Notes: generated by a model not told the origin, from the sequence alone. A stretch of DNA of 64,000 bases from Pelagomonas calceolata (GCA_918797485.1 CAKKNE010000003.1:4154001-4218000), one strand, 5' to 3'. Shown: positions 30,065 to 41,440, counted from the stretch's first letter. Numbers and translations: made by a program.

Positions 30065-33000
30065 TCACCGCGCCCGGTCCGCCGCGATGCGCTGCTGGAT
30101 CGACCGATGAATCCCGCACAGAAAATCGACATAGGGCGGCCCGTGCGCCGACGCGTCCTCGATGAGTAGATCGGCCCGCGCCGCGAGGCGCCTTCGCTGG
30201 CGCCGCGTCTCCGCGTCGAGCGAGGCGCGCCCATTTAACGATGGCTCGTCCAGCAACAGCAGGGGCGGCGGCCGCGGCGCGTCGCGCGCCATCTGCTCTC
30301 GTAAAGCGTTCAACCCCGCGTCTATTCTCTCCATGCGATCGCCAGTCGTCGCCGCGCCGCATGATAGCCTAAGCGCTGTCCGCGCGTCGGGCGCCGCGCC
30401 GCCGGCAATATGAACATACAAGTGCGACGCGCAGTCCAGTAGAGATAACGGCGCACACGCCGACGCCGACGCCGGAATCGGATTCAGACTCCCGACGTCG
30501 CGAGGAAAGAGGTAGCCCCGCACGAGCGCACAGCGGCAGAGCCACGCGGGATGTGAAGCCATGGCTAGCTCGAGCGTCGCCGCCCGTTCACAGGCGTCGG
30601 CGCCGGGCGCTTGGGGGGACGCCGATCGTAACAGTGATCCTTTAAAGGCACCCAGGACCAGCAACGGCAGCAGCTTGATCGACTCGGGAAGAATGAGCTG
30701 GCCAGGAGGGCTTCGAGCGGCACAGGCCACCCGATACTCGTACAACGCCTCCACACAAGTAGTCTGCAAGGTATCTCTCGCCTTCTTCAGCGCGTCGCCG
30801 GAGATCTGCATCCTGCCCGGATCGGCGAGCTCGTCATGAATGTACAGAGCTCTAGTCAAACCAGACGCCACCAGAGCGCTCCGTACTAATGAAGAGAACG
30901 CCGTCTCGACGCAAACCGTCTTGTAATGCTCCGACGGCTTCGCTACGACTCTGATACAAACGTTGTGCACCCGGACTAACCGTCTTTTCGTCGCTGGGTC
31001 CGAATAGAGCAAAGCGCACTGGACATATATCCGTTTCCCAGCTTCAAAATTGACAAATCTCTCAAGATCGACACAAAACGTCGTCGCGGCCCTCACGGAG
31101 GAAATGTTTAATTCATCTTTGGATAACGAGCAGCCGGCGCCGTAGATCTGTTGCACTCGTAAACCGGTCGAACACCTTATCTTCAGCGTGGCCTCATGGG
31201 CCGTGTGGCAGCCCTCCGCGCCGTCGACGACGGCCACGCCCGTCTCTACTTCGTCTGTTGAAGGGAAGTAGCCGTCCGTACATTGAGCAAAGTCGCGTCG
31301 GAATTGATCGAGGTCGACACAATCGGAGTAATGCAACACACCGCCCGTCGCGCGGCACAATTCGCCCAGCTCCCGCGCGAACCGAGGCTGATCCCTCCCT
31401 TCTGAATCCAGCCAGAAGGCGTCGACACTCACATGCACGGAGTTGCATAGTAGCGAGGTCGTGGGATCCAGACCTTTCGGGGCACTTCTAGAAACGAGGA
31501 AGACTCGCCCACCCGTCTCTCGCAAACCATCCAACGCACACTCCAGCGCGGTCCTACAACCGTGGACGCCTTGCAACAACAATGCCGCATTGCGTAACGC
31601 GGGCGCGGCCTCGAGAGCCGCTTCGCAAGTTTTCGCAAACACGTCCCGCGTACCTAACCATTGATGAGAAGGCACAGCACAAAAGCCTTCCCTCACGACG
31701 CAACAGGCCGCGTTCGAGCCGTCTTCTCTACTTTTTCTCCACGCGTGCGCCTCGTCCCCAAAAAACGTCACTAACCCAAGCTTCGACAGCTTTGAGTGAG
31801 GAATAACATCGAGCACGTCGCCCACAATATCTTTCAGGCACTGGTCGTCGAACGACAGATCCAACACCACCACGGCGACGGGCTCTTGCACCGGCCGCGC
31901 GCAGTAGTCGCCTCGCACGAGAAAGTCCATCGAACAGCTGGAAAGTTCCGGCCGCTCGAAGCGGTCCGTCCGTTTACCACCAGGTGCGGCGCAGCGGTAC
32001 CACTCCGGCAGGTCCGACGTGTGGCCTGTGTGGGAACGACGCCGTCGCGACACGACCGCGACTCCCTCGTGAGGCGCGTGCGCTCTCTGGCGGCTGCATC
32101 GACGACGTCGAGGCGACGCGGTCTCATGAAGACGCCATCGCGGCGACCGCGTCACGTTCAAGTTCATTTTCTGCTCTGAGTCACTCGCCGCACAAGTGAC
32201 ATTTCCACGTCCGCTCCGTAAACGTAGCGAAGCCAGACACGAAGGCGCCGCACCTTTCACATCTGGGCGGGCCTTTCATTCCAAAGTCCACTAACCGTAG
32301 AGGATGCTCCTCGGGTCTTCGTTTCGCTAATGGTCGTACTGACAATGACAAAGGTAGCTTCGTGCGCTTGTGCTGGGCTTGATTCGCCAAAGTCGTCGAT
32401 GAGGAACATGAAACGTAGCGCGGTGAGACATTGAAATCGTCGGCCGGGTGGTCATAGATCGTGTTGCAGGTCGGGGGCGGCGGTGCCGTCGCCGGGTCCA
32501 CCGAATACGTAAACCTTTTGGGCGGGTCGCGCAGCGGCGCGGCGTCTACAACCGGACGGGGCATCTGCGCCGGGTCTATTCGTGGAGACTTTCGTGACGG
32601 CGTGCCCGGCGACGGCATGCCGTTCGAAAAGCCCGGAAAACCGCTTTGTGGGGGCGGTATGGGGCCGACGTTCGGAGGCCGCGGCGGCCTCGGCGCGGCG
32701 GTCCCGTAGCGGTGCTGGGTCGGCGGCGGCGCGCCGTAGCGTGGTTGTGCAGGGCCCGCGCCCGATGGTATCGCGGCCGGTGTTGGGTAGGCCGGCGCCC
32801 GCGGCGGGGCGGCGCCGGGTGCTGGCGCGTATCCTGGCGCCGTCCGCGGCGGTGCGGCGGGCGGCGGGTAGCCTTGCGCGGTTCTCGGCGGCGCCGCGCC
32901 GGGCGACGGATAGCCTCGCGGCGGTGCGGCGCTGGGCGGTGCTGCGTATCGCGGTGCGGCGCTAGGCGGCGGTGCATAGCCCGAGGCGGTCCGTGGCGGC

Positions 33001-33362
33001 GCGCCGGCCGGCGACGCGTACCCTGGTGCCGTCCGCGGCGGTGCGGCGGCCGGCGACGCAAAGCCGCGCGCGGGCGGCGCCCCGTACCGCGGCGCGGCCG
33101 TCGCCGGCGGCGCGAATCGCGGTTGTGCGGCGCCCGGCGGCGGCGGCGCGTACCGAGGCGCGGATGCGGGCGGTGGCGCGTGGCTCGGAGCCGTCCGCGG
33201 CGGCGCGACGGCGCGCGGTGGCGGCGCAGCCGTCGGCTGTGCGAATCTCGGCGCGGCGGCCATCGGTGCGGTTCCTCCAGGCGGACCGTAGCCTCGCGCT
33301 GGCGCACCGCGTGGCGGAAACCGCTGCCCACCTGGAGGCGGCGGGGGCGGTCGTGGCTGCAT
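30065..33362 (-). CDS. SEC24: COPII coat subunit Sec24
   Basis: Two exons (33362..32189, 32025..30065) give 1,044 residues. The N-terminus is a ~260-residue Pro/Ala/Gly-rich low-complexity region, as in other Sec24 proteins. The zinc ribbon is RCERCGAFVSGFATFTERTWKCHLCG, and the trunk vWA-like domain starts at PVAVVVLDLSFD. The beta-barrel, helical and gelsolin regions follow (MASHPAWLCRCALVRGYLFPR, ADLLIEDASAHGPPYVDFLCGIHRSIQ). Sec24 binds cargo export signals in ER-to-Golgi vesicles with Sec23. The intron sits immediately after the second CxxC; splicing with a GC donor gives CHLCGHTSDLPEWY, as expected for the family. Confidence 0.9.
32026..32188 (-). mobile_element. Introner-type intron with GC donor in SEC24
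   Basis: GC at 32188-32187 and AG at 32027-32026 (right end TTCCCACACAG). Only this donor keeps the frame and yields the conserved C-x2-CG-x5-P-x-x-Y segment; the GT at 32184 shifts it. The left end GAGCAGAAAATGAAC is a diverged TIR. No clean TSD remains beyond GGC. Confidence 0.75.
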
Positions 33363-33492
33363 CAGTGGCTGCGCAGCGGTGCTGGATTTGAATGTGGAGT
33401 ATCGTGCAGAGTTTTGGCGCTTCTCTGCGTGCAGCTAGGCCCACATTAGTGCTGACCAGCTTGGCTGCCCGTCGATCGAGTTTTTGTGCTGG

Positions 33493-33515
33493 CTAGTGTC
33501 TTACAGGCCGCTAGC
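33493..33515 (-). promoter_or_regulatory. Recurrent CTAG...CTAG promoter element
   Basis: GCTAGCGGCCTG then TAAGACACTAG on the minus strand, a consensus copy 131 bp upstream of the SEC24 ATG. The divergent RBM42 gene starts 281 bp to the right. Confidence 0.75.
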
Positions 33516-33795
33516 TCGCGCCGAGCTCGCAAGCGCTTTTGCGGCTGTAGCACGGCCTACGGCTTGCGGAGAACGTTTTCGGACGTCAACTGTCGTACCC
33601 CGGCGGATACCGCAGCGCTGCGCCTCAACGCCGCGCGGCAGAGCCACACGCAGCGAGGGAGCTGTTCCCCGACGCCACCGCAGCGCTGTACGGACAGACC
33701 GCGCCGGGCGCCCGAGCACCGCCACGCCGCCGCAGCGCTCACAAATCCACCAGAACCGACACGCCGCGCCGCCGAGCACCACAAACAACGCAACG

Positions 33796-34350
33796 ATGGA
33801 CCACGGACCCCCGGGCGGCTACTACCCGGACGCGAAGCGGCAACGCACGGCCAAACCGGACCACGCCTTCTCCAAGCAGCAGTCCGGGTATGAATTTCAA
33901 CAACATAAAATGAACGCTGCTGTTGCCGCGCAAGGAGGACGACAAAAGCCACCCGCCTCGAAAGTTGCGATCAGACGAGCCGGCGGCAAGACCTGGCGCG
34001 ACGACACTTTGGAACAGTGGCCCGAGGGCGACTTTCGCTTGTTCGTGGGGAACATCGGCAACGAAGTTACTGATGAGTTACTTTCTCATTCGTTCGGGAG
34101 GTATCCCTCGTTGGCTCGTGCGAAAGTGATCAGAAACAAGCACACGAACAAGTCCAAGGGCTACGCGTTCATCTCGTTCATGGACCCTTTTGATTGCGCG
34201 AAAGCGTTGCGGGAGATGTCGGGCAAATACATCGGGAACCGCCCTTGTAAATTGCAGAAGTCGACGTGGAACGAGCGCACTTTGTCGGAAGTGCGGAAGA
34301 AGGACAAGAAGAAGCGCAAGGCCCAGAAGCAGTGGGGGATCTCGGCGTAA
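33796..34350 (+). CDS. RBM42: RNA-binding protein RBM42 (RRM)
   Basis: ATG 33796 (MDHGPPGGYYPDAKRQRT) precedes TWRDDTLEQWPEGDFRLFVGNIGNEVTDELL. The RRM has RNP2 (RLFVGNIG) and RNP1 (SKGYAFISF). The hallmark tail GKYIGNRPCKLQKSTWNERTLSEVRKKDKKK and the LxxWPxxDFRxFVGxxGNEV lead-in are specific to RBM42, a splicing-associated factor. 184 residues, one exon, close to the minimal conserved core of the family. The 3' flank at 34375-34405 carries an introner-core phrase (GTCGCGTCGATGGCGTCGG), perhaps an element remnant. Confidence 0.88.
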   Translation: MDHGPPGGYYPDAKRQRTAKPDHAFSKQQSGYEFQQHKMNAAVAAQGGRQKPPASKVAIRRAGGKTWRDDTLEQWPEGDFRLFVGNIGNEVTDELLSHSFGRYPSLARAKVIRNKHTNKSKGYAFISFMDPFDCAKALREMSGKYIGNRPCKLQKSTWNERTLSEVRKKDKKKRKAQKQWGISA

Positions 34351-34483
34351 GTGTAGTTCCTAGCAAGGCCGTCGGGATGTCGCGTCGATGGCGTCGGGGG
34401 GGAGGAATTTGGCGCGTGTGATATCTAGTTAGTATGGTGAACTTATCCATCCATCCTATATAAGACCGTATCCATTTCCAGTT

Positions 34484-35227
34484 CTAGGCACCCCGGGCCG
34501 GCGGCGACAGCGCCTCGTGGGCGCGGAGCAAGGGTCGCACGTCTTGCAAGCACGTCTCAATCGCCCCTACCATCGGATGCGCGCCGCCTAGGACGCGCCG
34601 GGATGTCCGTTCCAGCTCCTCGAGCATCGCCACGGCCTCACGGAGATCGTCGAGCGTGGCGCGATTGACGTCCCTATAGAGCGCCACCGCGTAAGTCCAC
34701 CGCAATTTGAGCGTGAGCATATCGACTTCTCCGAAAGCGCGACGCGCCACGAGTATGGTTCTTCGCAACAACGTCTTGGCTTCTTGGTCGCGCTCTAGGC
34801 GAAGAAGGGACGACGCAAGGTTGATGGCTGAAATGAGGGTTGATCGATTTTCTTCACCATGGCGCTCTAAGCGTCTGGTGTAGCCATCTCGTCGCAGGCG
34901 TAGGGCCTCGTCGTCACGTCCAAGCTTTGCATACGAATTCGCAAGATTGGCCTCCATGAGCTCGAGGCGCGTGCCGTTGGACACGAAGTGGCGCGCGCCG
35001 GTCGTCTGATAGATCATGTAATTGTTGCCCTCGATGACCGCGTCGTGTGTCGCGACGGCGGGCGCGCCGTCAAGCAGGACGTCGTCCCAGAGTTCGATGA
35101 CCGGGTCGCCCTTCGCGAGGGCCGCGCGGAGCTTGGTTGCGGTTTTCACGGCCGTGGGCGCGTCGTCGGTGCCCACGGTCACGTCCGCCGCCGCTGCCGC
35201 GAGGGCGAGGAGGACGAGCGCGCGCAT
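34484..35227 (-). CDS. Secreted TPR protein
   Basis: ATG 35227 gives a clear signal peptide (MRALVLLALAAAAADVTVG). The middle region (DDVLLDGAPAVATHDAVIEGNN) is unrecognised. About three kinesin-light-chain-type TPR units follow: ANLANSYAKLGRDDEALRLRRDGYTRRLERHG, AINLASSLLRLERDQEAKTLLRRTILVARRAFG, and a third weaker one. 247 residues. Signal peptide plus TPR suggests a lumenal or, with a bipartite signal, plastid location. Confidence 0.65.
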   Translation of the reverse strand: MRALVLLALAAAAADVTVGTDDAPTAVKTATKLRAALAKGDPVIELWDDVLLDGAPAVATHDAVIEGNNYMIYQTTGARHFVSNGTRLELMEANLANSYAKLGRDDEALRLRRDGYTRRLERHGEENRSTLISAINLASSLLRLERDQEAKTLLRRTILVARRAFGEVDMLTLKLRWTYAVALYRDVNRATLDDLREAVAMLEELERTSRRVLGGAHPMVGAIETCLQDVRPLLRAHEALSPPARGA

Positions 35228-35568
35228 CTTGCGGGGAGTGGAATTACCTGTTAATCTCCTCGCCGAGCTATCGTCGCGGCGCGGCCGCCGTCCTGAGCAG
35301 ACGCGGCGCGCTTGGCCGTTCGCGAGGCTCCCGGCGCGAGTGCGGAGGCCCCTCAACACGTCCGGCCCGTCGCGCGTCGCGCCTAAATCCTCGCTGCGGA
35401 GTAGCTTGAGAAGCTGAAAACTAAGTACTACAACGCGCGAGCGGCGCGCAGAAGGCCTCTGCCGCTGGGAGGTTCTTTGAAGCTATACAAGTCTAACGTT
35501 GAAACTCGTCGCGACGCCCTCAACACCCCCAAGACAAGTTCACTTTTTGTTATTATTCGGCCCCACTG

Positions 35569-35590
35569 CTAGTGTCTTACAGGCGCTAGC
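35569..35590 (-). promoter_or_regulatory. Recurrent CTAG...CTAG promoter element
   Basis: GCTAGCGCCTGTAAGACACTAG on the minus strand (one base shorter). It lies in the 730-bp divergent region, 342 bp upstream of the TPR-protein ATG. The rest of that region shows no gene; 'GCATTGCTGCCCGAGACTACTGAAA' -type phrases recur at 35876 and 35924 just before the next gene. Confidence 0.65.
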
Positions 35591-35958
35591 TACCAAGTTC
35601 GATCGCCTTGCGGCGGTGTAGTAAACGCAAATCACCGCCTCGCACGCAATCACGGACCCTAGGTAGACGTCCCAGCGTGCGTCGGCGAGCCGCGCGCGGC
35701 GTCTCTCACGCAGACACCGCAACACGAAACTACGGGCCAGTCGTCCTAAGAAAGTCGCCGGAGGAGGCGAGAGGTCCGCGCGGCGTGCAGGCAGTATTTT
35801 CTCGTGCGGGTTCGCGTACGGAGAGCATCACAGTTTCAGAGCTGCCCCGGAGCGACTCCAGCAGCGCCGCGCGCCGCATTGCTGCCCGAGACTACTGAAA
35901 AGACGTGCGAAAAGGGCTGCCCTGCATTGCTGCCCAAGACTACTGAAACGAACGAGCC

Positions 35959-36456
35959 ATGGCCAAAGCAGCGATCCAGACAGCCGCAAAGTCCCTCAAT
36001 GGCATGACCCTGGGGAGTGGCCTGGCCATCGGCGGGCTGGCGCTTGGGCTTGGGGGCTGGCAATTGGGCAGTGCGATCGACAAGGCGACCGATCATAGTT
36101 ATAGAGCGCTGCTCGCTGCCGAGCACTGGGGCGCGCGCATTGATAAAATCGATGTCAAGGAGTGGGGCCGCCGCGCGGACGACGCCGCGCAAGCGTGGAA
36201 GGGCGCGGGCGTGGAACTGCAGCGCCAGAGCGAGTTGTGGCGGGAGACCACGGCTGCCGCGGCCGAGGCGTCGGCGCACGTCGTCGCGCACTCCAATTTG
36301 TTATTAGCCCTGGAGCGGACCGAAGGTGCCGAGGAGCGCGTCGCCGCGCATCCTCGCCTCGTCTCGGAACTGGCATTGGCGGCGGGCGCCATCGAGGACC
36401 CGTCCGCGGTGCGGTCGCTCACCGCCGTGGCGCGGACGTTGGCAAGACGGGACTAA
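35959..36456 (+). CDS. Small hypothetical protein with Gly-rich hydrophobic segment
   Basis: ATG 35959 encodes MAKAAIQTAAKSLNGMTLGSGLAIGGLALGLGGWQLGSAID, a Gly/Leu-rich possible membrane segment. A largely helical Ala/Glu/Arg region follows (KEWGRRADDAAQAWKGAGVELQRQSELW and on to ARRD). 165 residues. The codon pattern and open frame support a gene, but no family is recognised. Confidence 0.5.
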   Translation: MAKAAIQTAAKSLNGMTLGSGLAIGGLALGLGGWQLGSAIDKATDHSYRALLAAEHWGARIDKIDVKEWGRRADDAAQAWKGAGVELQRQSELWRETTAAAAEASAHVVAHSNLLLALERTEGAEERVAAHPRLVSELALAAGAIEDPSAVRSLTAVARTLARRD

Positions 36457-36534
36457 TACATGTGAAGTTCACCCCCCACGCCGTCGACGAGAGGCTATGT
36501 CGTCTTAGGACAAAGGGAGAGGGGATATATAGGT

Positions 36535-39500
36535 CTAGAGCTGCGCCCGGAGCGACTCGAGTAAAGCCGACGCGGTGTCCTTCGCGTCGCCGAGCAACAT
36601 CTGCGTGTTCTCCTTGTAGAACGTCGGGTTCGCCACGCCGGCGTAGCCCGTGCTGCCCATGGACCGCTTGAAGGCGATGGTCGTCTCCGCGTCCCAGACG
36701 CGCAGCACGGGCATGCCCGCGATCGGAGAATTGGGATCGTCCAAAGCTCCCGAGTTCACCGTATCGGAAGCACCCAACACTATGGACACGTCCGTGTCCG
36801 CGAAGTCGTCGTTGCACTCCTCCAACTCGTAAACGATGTCGTAGGGCACGCCCGCCTCCGCGAGTAAAACGTTCAGCTGTCCGGGCATTCTACCGGCAAC
36901 AGGATGGATCCCAAAGCCTACTTTTTTTCCAGCTTTTCTGAGTTCATCGACGAGTTCGGCCACGACGTACTGCGCCTTGGCGACGGCTAAGCCGTAGCCC
37001 GGCACGATGAGCACGGAGTTCGCCGCAACTAAGGCAGCGGCGGCGCCCGCGGCGTCGATCTCGCGGTGCGGCCCCAAGTCCACGACGTCGCCCTCGACGA
37101 CCGGCGCCGCGGCCTTGCCGCCCAAGACCACTTCGACCACATCCCTATTCATGGCATCACACATGATCTTCGTGAGGATCGCACCACTGAAGCCGATCAA
37201 CGCGCCGACACTGGCGAGCGTCGGGTCCTTCAGGAGAGCGCCTTCCGCCGCCAACGCCCAGCCCGAATACGAGTTCAATACGGTAATAACGACGGGCATG
37301 TCCGCGCCGCCGATGGAAGAGACTAAGAAGTAGCCCAGGACGGCCGACAGCGCCCCGGACGCCGCCAAGGCCGGCGCCATGGTCACGCCCTGCGAGACGG
37401 CCAGCGCGCCCGTGCCCAGCGCGCCGACGAGCAAAGCCCCGTTAATGAGGTCGTTCTTGGCGAGCGGCGACGACGAAGTCAGTCCAGCCAATTTGGCGTA
37501 GGCCACGATGCTCCCACTGAAGGTCACGCCGCCCACAACCGCGGCTAGGACCGCGGCGACGCCGCCACCTACTCCCAGCTCCTCGGCATGCGCGAGGAAC
37601 TCGCCCACCGCGGTGGCGACGGCCGCGATGCCTACGAGCGAGTGGAAGGCCGCCACCGTTTGCGGGAGTTCCGCCGGGCCGACGCCGCCGGCGACGACGT
37701 AGCCACCCGCACCACCAGCCGCCAACAAAGCGCCTAGACTGAGGACACCTCCAAGATCTCCGGGAGAGGCCTGAATCACATGCGCGAAGGTAGCCACGAC
37801 CGCCAATCCTACACCGGCAACCGCGGCGGCGTTCCCATATCTAGCCGTGTCCTGCGACGCGAGACCACCAATACCAGCCACGCACGCGGTCGCCGCAGCA
37901 CCCGCGACCACATCGGGTAGCACCGACGTAGGGTCCGTGGCCGCCGCTCCTAAAGTAGCAATAGCAGCTAAACCCACCGGAGCGGCAAAATAAGATAACG
38001 GAGGCTCGGGATCGCCCTCACGTCGGAAGAGCTGGAGCATGGCGTCGGTGACTCGGAACCCGCCCGCAATATTGATCGCTGACACAGCGACGGCGAAGGC
38101 GCCCAGGAACTGCGCCGGCGTGTGGGGGATGGGGTCGCTCGGGTCGAGCAGAGCAGCACCGCCGAGCGCCGTCAGACCGCTCACGGCATTGGTCACGGCC
38201 ATGAGCGGCGAGTGCAAAGCGGGAGCCACGCCCCAGACGGCCTGCTGGCCGGCGAAGGACGCGAGGCAGAACGCGCCGAAGAGGGCCGCGTTCGAGACGT
38301 CGCCGCCGGACGCGAGGCCGACGCCGATGGTTAACGCCGCGACGGCCGTTAAGGCAGTGGCGTCGCCTTGGACCTTCTCGTTGATGGCCACTTGGGGATC
38401 TATTTCCTCCTCCTCTACCTCGACGGTGGCCTGCTTCGGCGCCGGCGGCGGCTCGTACGGCGGCGCGGGCCACGTCAGCTTCCCGCCGTCGACGACGAGC
38501 ATGCCGCGGACGGCCGGGTCCTCGTAGTCGACGACGAACTCGCCCTTGGTGCCCGTCGTCTGCGGGCCCACGCTCAGCAGGAAGTTGGCCTGGTTCCTCC
38601 CGAAGAGCTGGGACGCCGCCGTCGGGAGGCGCGACGGTAAATCCGAATACCCGAGGATCGACACGCCATTCTTTGTCGTGACTTTCTGACCGTCGACGGT
38701 CCCCACGACGTTCCCACCGTTGACCGACGCCATGTCGACGATAACGCTGCCTCTCTTCATGCCAGCGACCATGGCCTCCGGGATGAGCACGGGCGCCTTC
38801 CGGCCGGGGATCAATGCAGTAGTAATAACCACATCCGCCTTGGCCACTTCATCCGTCAGCATCGCCTGCGCGGGACGGACGGTGTCGTGACGCGCGTCGG
38901 CTCCATCTCACGATGACGTGGGTGGCCTCGGGTCCAAATTCGAGCCGATTCGGACCACGTTTCATGGAGACGCCGACTCGCGGACCTGCTCCGCGGCCTT
39001 GTACTCGTCGGACATCTCCTTGGCGTAGCCGCCCTGGCCGGCGCCGTCCTCCTCGTAGGGGACCTGCGCGGAGCATCGGTCCGAACGGCCCCAAAATCAG
39101 AAAAGAAACCAGCCACGACATCCTCTCCTGGAGACGAGTCGCGTCGACGGCGTGAAGGCCCCGCAGCACCGCGGGACGCCGAGATCGCACCTTCAGGAAC
39201 TGGCCGCCCATGCTCTCGACCTGCTCCTTGACCACGGGACGGACGTCGTAGCCCAAAACCACGGCGCCCATGTTCTTCGCCGTCTGGATGGCCGCTAGTC
39301 CAGCCACACCGGCGCCGAGCACCAGGACGCGGGCCGGCGCGAGCTTGCCCGCGGCCGTCATCGACCCGGCCATCGTCCTTCCGTACGCATGTGCTGCTTC
39401 AATCACAGCTCTGAAACCAGCTAAATTCGCTTGCGACGACAACGCATCGAAGGCCTGGCCCCGCGAGAGTAAGCGAGGGATGCAGTCCATCGCGAAAACC

Positions 39501-39967
39501 GTCGAACCTTGGTCCTGGAGCTGTTGCATCAAAGCTTCGTTCTGCGGGGGCTGGACCATGCTCAATAACGTGCGGTCCTGGATCTTGGCGGCCTCCGCTG
39601 GAGAAGGCGGGGCGATCTTCGTCACGATGTCCGCGGCCCAGGCCTCGTCTTCGGTCACTATAGAAGCGCCTACATTCTTGTACATGTCGTCTGAGAAACC
39701 GGCCGCCGCGCCGGCGTTGCTGGCGACCTTGGCGTTGAAGCCGGCTTTGACGAGTAACGCCAGCGACTCGGGCGTCTGGGCGACCCTGTTTTCGGTCGGG
39801 TCAGACTCGGGCACAACTCCAATGGTTAGGTCGGCGTACGAACGCGCGTTTCCGGCCTTGGTCTCGGGCTCGCTGACCACGGCGCCCCTGCGACCGAGGT
39901 TCTTGGCTCTGGGCAGCGGCGCGAGGGCGTGCGCGGCCACCGCCAATAGGAGCGGGGAGAAGCGCAT
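36535..39967 (-). CDS. NNT: Proton-translocating NAD(P)+ transhydrogenase, fused alpha-beta form
   Basis: Three exons (39967..39191, 39063..38986, 38865..36535) give 1,061 residues. A hydrophobic signal ([18 protein letters not shown]) precedes domain [16 protein letters not shown]-like region, [59 protein letters not shown] proton channel of about a dozen helices follows, then domain III with [37 protein letters not shown] and [11 protein letters not shown]. The enzyme couples NADH/NADP+ hydride transfer to proton flow in mitochondrial or plastid membranes. The 26-codon middle exon exactly bridges conserved PntA sequence. The signal could serve a plastid or secretory route. Confidence 0.92.
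38866..38985 (-). mobile_element. Second transhydrogenase intron (120 bp), introner-like
   Basis: GT donor after ...EYKAAEQ and acceptor CCCGCGCAG before [11 protein letters not shown]. Splicing restores conserved PntA sequence. The interior contains TGAAACGTGGTCCG and GACGCGCGTCACGACACCG; the TIRs are eroded. Confidence 0.7.
39064..39190 (-). mobile_element. First transhydrogenase intron (127 bp), introner-like
   Basis: GTGCGATCTCGG donor after GGQFLK and CTCCGCGCAG acceptor before VPYEEDGAG. The interior contains CACGCCGTCGACGCGACTC, the introner core phrase. The TSD is not preserved. Confidence 0.7.
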
Positions 39968-40402
39968 CGTCTTAGCGGTGTTCGTTAGCGTTTTCCGCTT
40001 GCTGGCGTGTTCCTGGGGTCTTAGCGGAGCTCTGCACAGCTTGAGAGCACCGATGCTTGCAGCTGAACCGCGAACAAAGCGATACCTGCCCAGAGCTTCT
40101 GCGTAGCTTTTACTAGTACGTTACTGCGCTAGCTCGCAGGTTTGGCGGCAACGAGCCATATGCACTCGTGCCGAAGCCCAGGGAAGCGTGTCTTGCGATG
40201 ACCGTCCGGCGGGGTCCGCATGACATTGTGTTTTGGGCATCTTGTGTTGGGCTGCCCGTGGGGCTCGACTTAGCATGCTGCCAGCGCAGTGAGCTGCGCT
40301 ACGCAAGAATCGAGTCTCGCAGCGATCGCAGCGATCGAGCAGCAAGACCTCTGCGGCTCTCACAGACAGCGGGGCAGCTGCCCCAGTGCAGCGTCAAAAC
40401 AG
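39968..40402. other. Divergent intergenic region
   Basis: It separates the transhydrogenase (-) and the F-box-like gene (+). A half copy of the promoter element (GCGCTAGCTCGCAGG) occurs at about 40127-40141, without the TGTAAGACA part. No gene is seen. Confidence 0.35.
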
Positions 40403-41440
40403 ATGGACCCGCGCGACGCCCTCGGCGACCTCCTCGTCGACGCCGTGGTGCCCGTGCTCGGCTGGCCCGCATTTTACAAGTGTTCCGCGCTGAGCCGGGC
40501 GTGGCGGGCGGCGCTGAAACGCGTCGGCAGCGACCTGCGCAGGCGCCACGCGCCGCCGCCTCCACGCTTCGGGATCCCCCTCCTCGACCTGCCGCTCTTC
40601 GTGGACCGCGTCGTGCCGTTCCTCGGCTGGCCCGGCCTCTTCCGGCTCTGCCCCGTGAGCCGCGCTTGGAATGCGGCCGTCACCGCGCGCGCGCGCCGAG
40701 CCATCCGGCGGCTTCTCGACAAGACGCCGACGTCGTTCCGCCCGGACGCGGCGGACGTCGAGCGCTGGGAACGGGACCTGCGGCGGCGCGGCTTCCCCGA
40801 CGACGTTGAGCGCGACGACGACGGCTATCCGTGGGAGCTACAGCGTTTGAACTGCTACGGCCCGCGCGGCGTCGTGCTGCCGTCTCACGTACGGGCGCTG
40901 CTCCACGTCTGCGCGGGCGCGGCGACGGTCAAGGACGGCTACGCCTCGACGGCGGCGAACACGTTCCAGCCCCTCGCTCGGTGGCGCCTCGTCTCGTCCT
41001 GGGCGGCGCGGTTTTCCTTCGAGGACGACATAGGTGGCGATTTTCCCAAAATTTTGCCCAAGGGGCCCTTCGTCGTCCTGCGGTGTTGGCGGGTGCCCAT
41101 GTACGGCGAATGCTACGACATCTGGCAGATGGTGTACCTGAACCTCGTCGACGGGCTCCTGTACTATCACAACAGCCGGGCTGGGAGAAGGCGCATCGGC
41201 ACGGCCCTCGACTACGTCCGGGGCGGCTGGCAGCACTCGTGGGACCCGAAACAGGACGGCTACTACCACGTGCCCGGTGCGACGAAGATCGTGCACTCCG
41301 ACGACCCGGCCGAGCGCCAGGGGATTGTCTATCACAAACCGCCGCCGGACATGGACGTTGTTCTGCCGCAGCGTAACGCGAGGGCGGCCGCGCTCCACCT
41401 GTCCGGCGACGCCAATCACCGTCACGGCAACGGCGTTTGA
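40403..41440 (+). CDS. Protein with two F-box-like motifs and a novel C-terminal domain
   Basis: ATG 40403 starts MDPRDALGDLLVDAVVPVLGWPAFYKCSALSRAWRAALKR. A second, similar block follows at about residue 55: LLDLPLFVDRVVPFLGWPGLFRLCPVSRAWNAAV. Both look like F-boxes (L-P-x-V ... L-x-x-C-x-VS-R-x-W). The remaining 230 residues form a compact Trp/Tyr-rich domain (WRLVSSWAARFSFEDDIGGDF, CYDIWQMVYLNLVDGLLYYHNS) that is not recognised. 345 residues, single exon. A substrate adaptor for SCF ubiquitin ligases is possible. Confidence 0.55.
   Translation: MDPRDALGDLLVDAVVPVLGWPAFYKCSALSRAWRAALKRVGSDLRRRHAPPPPRFGIPLLDLPLFVDRVVPFLGWPGLFRLCPVSRAWNAAVTARARRAIRRLLDKTPTSFRPDAADVERWERDLRRRGFPDDVERDDDGYPWELQRLNCYGPRGVVLPSHVRALLHVCAGAATVKDGYASTAANTFQPLARWRLVSSWAARFSFEDDIGGDFPKILPKGPFVVLRCWRVPMYGECYDIWQMVYLNLVDGLLYYHNSRAGRRRIGTALDYVRGGWQHSWDPKQDGYYHVPGATKIVHSDDPAERQGIVYHKPPPDMDVVLPQRNARAAALHLSGDANHRHGNGV

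Noticed and set aside
34370-34410. Introner-core phrase GTCGCGTCGATGGCG downstream of RBM42, considered as another intron.
   Set aside because: It lies after the stop codon, lacks TIR ends and splice sites, and no downstream coding frame continues. At most it is a remnant.
39968-40402. GCGCTAGCTCGCAGG at about 40127, considered as a thirteenth promoter element.
   Set aside because: Only the GCTAGC half is present. The TGTAAGACA core and second CTAG are missing.
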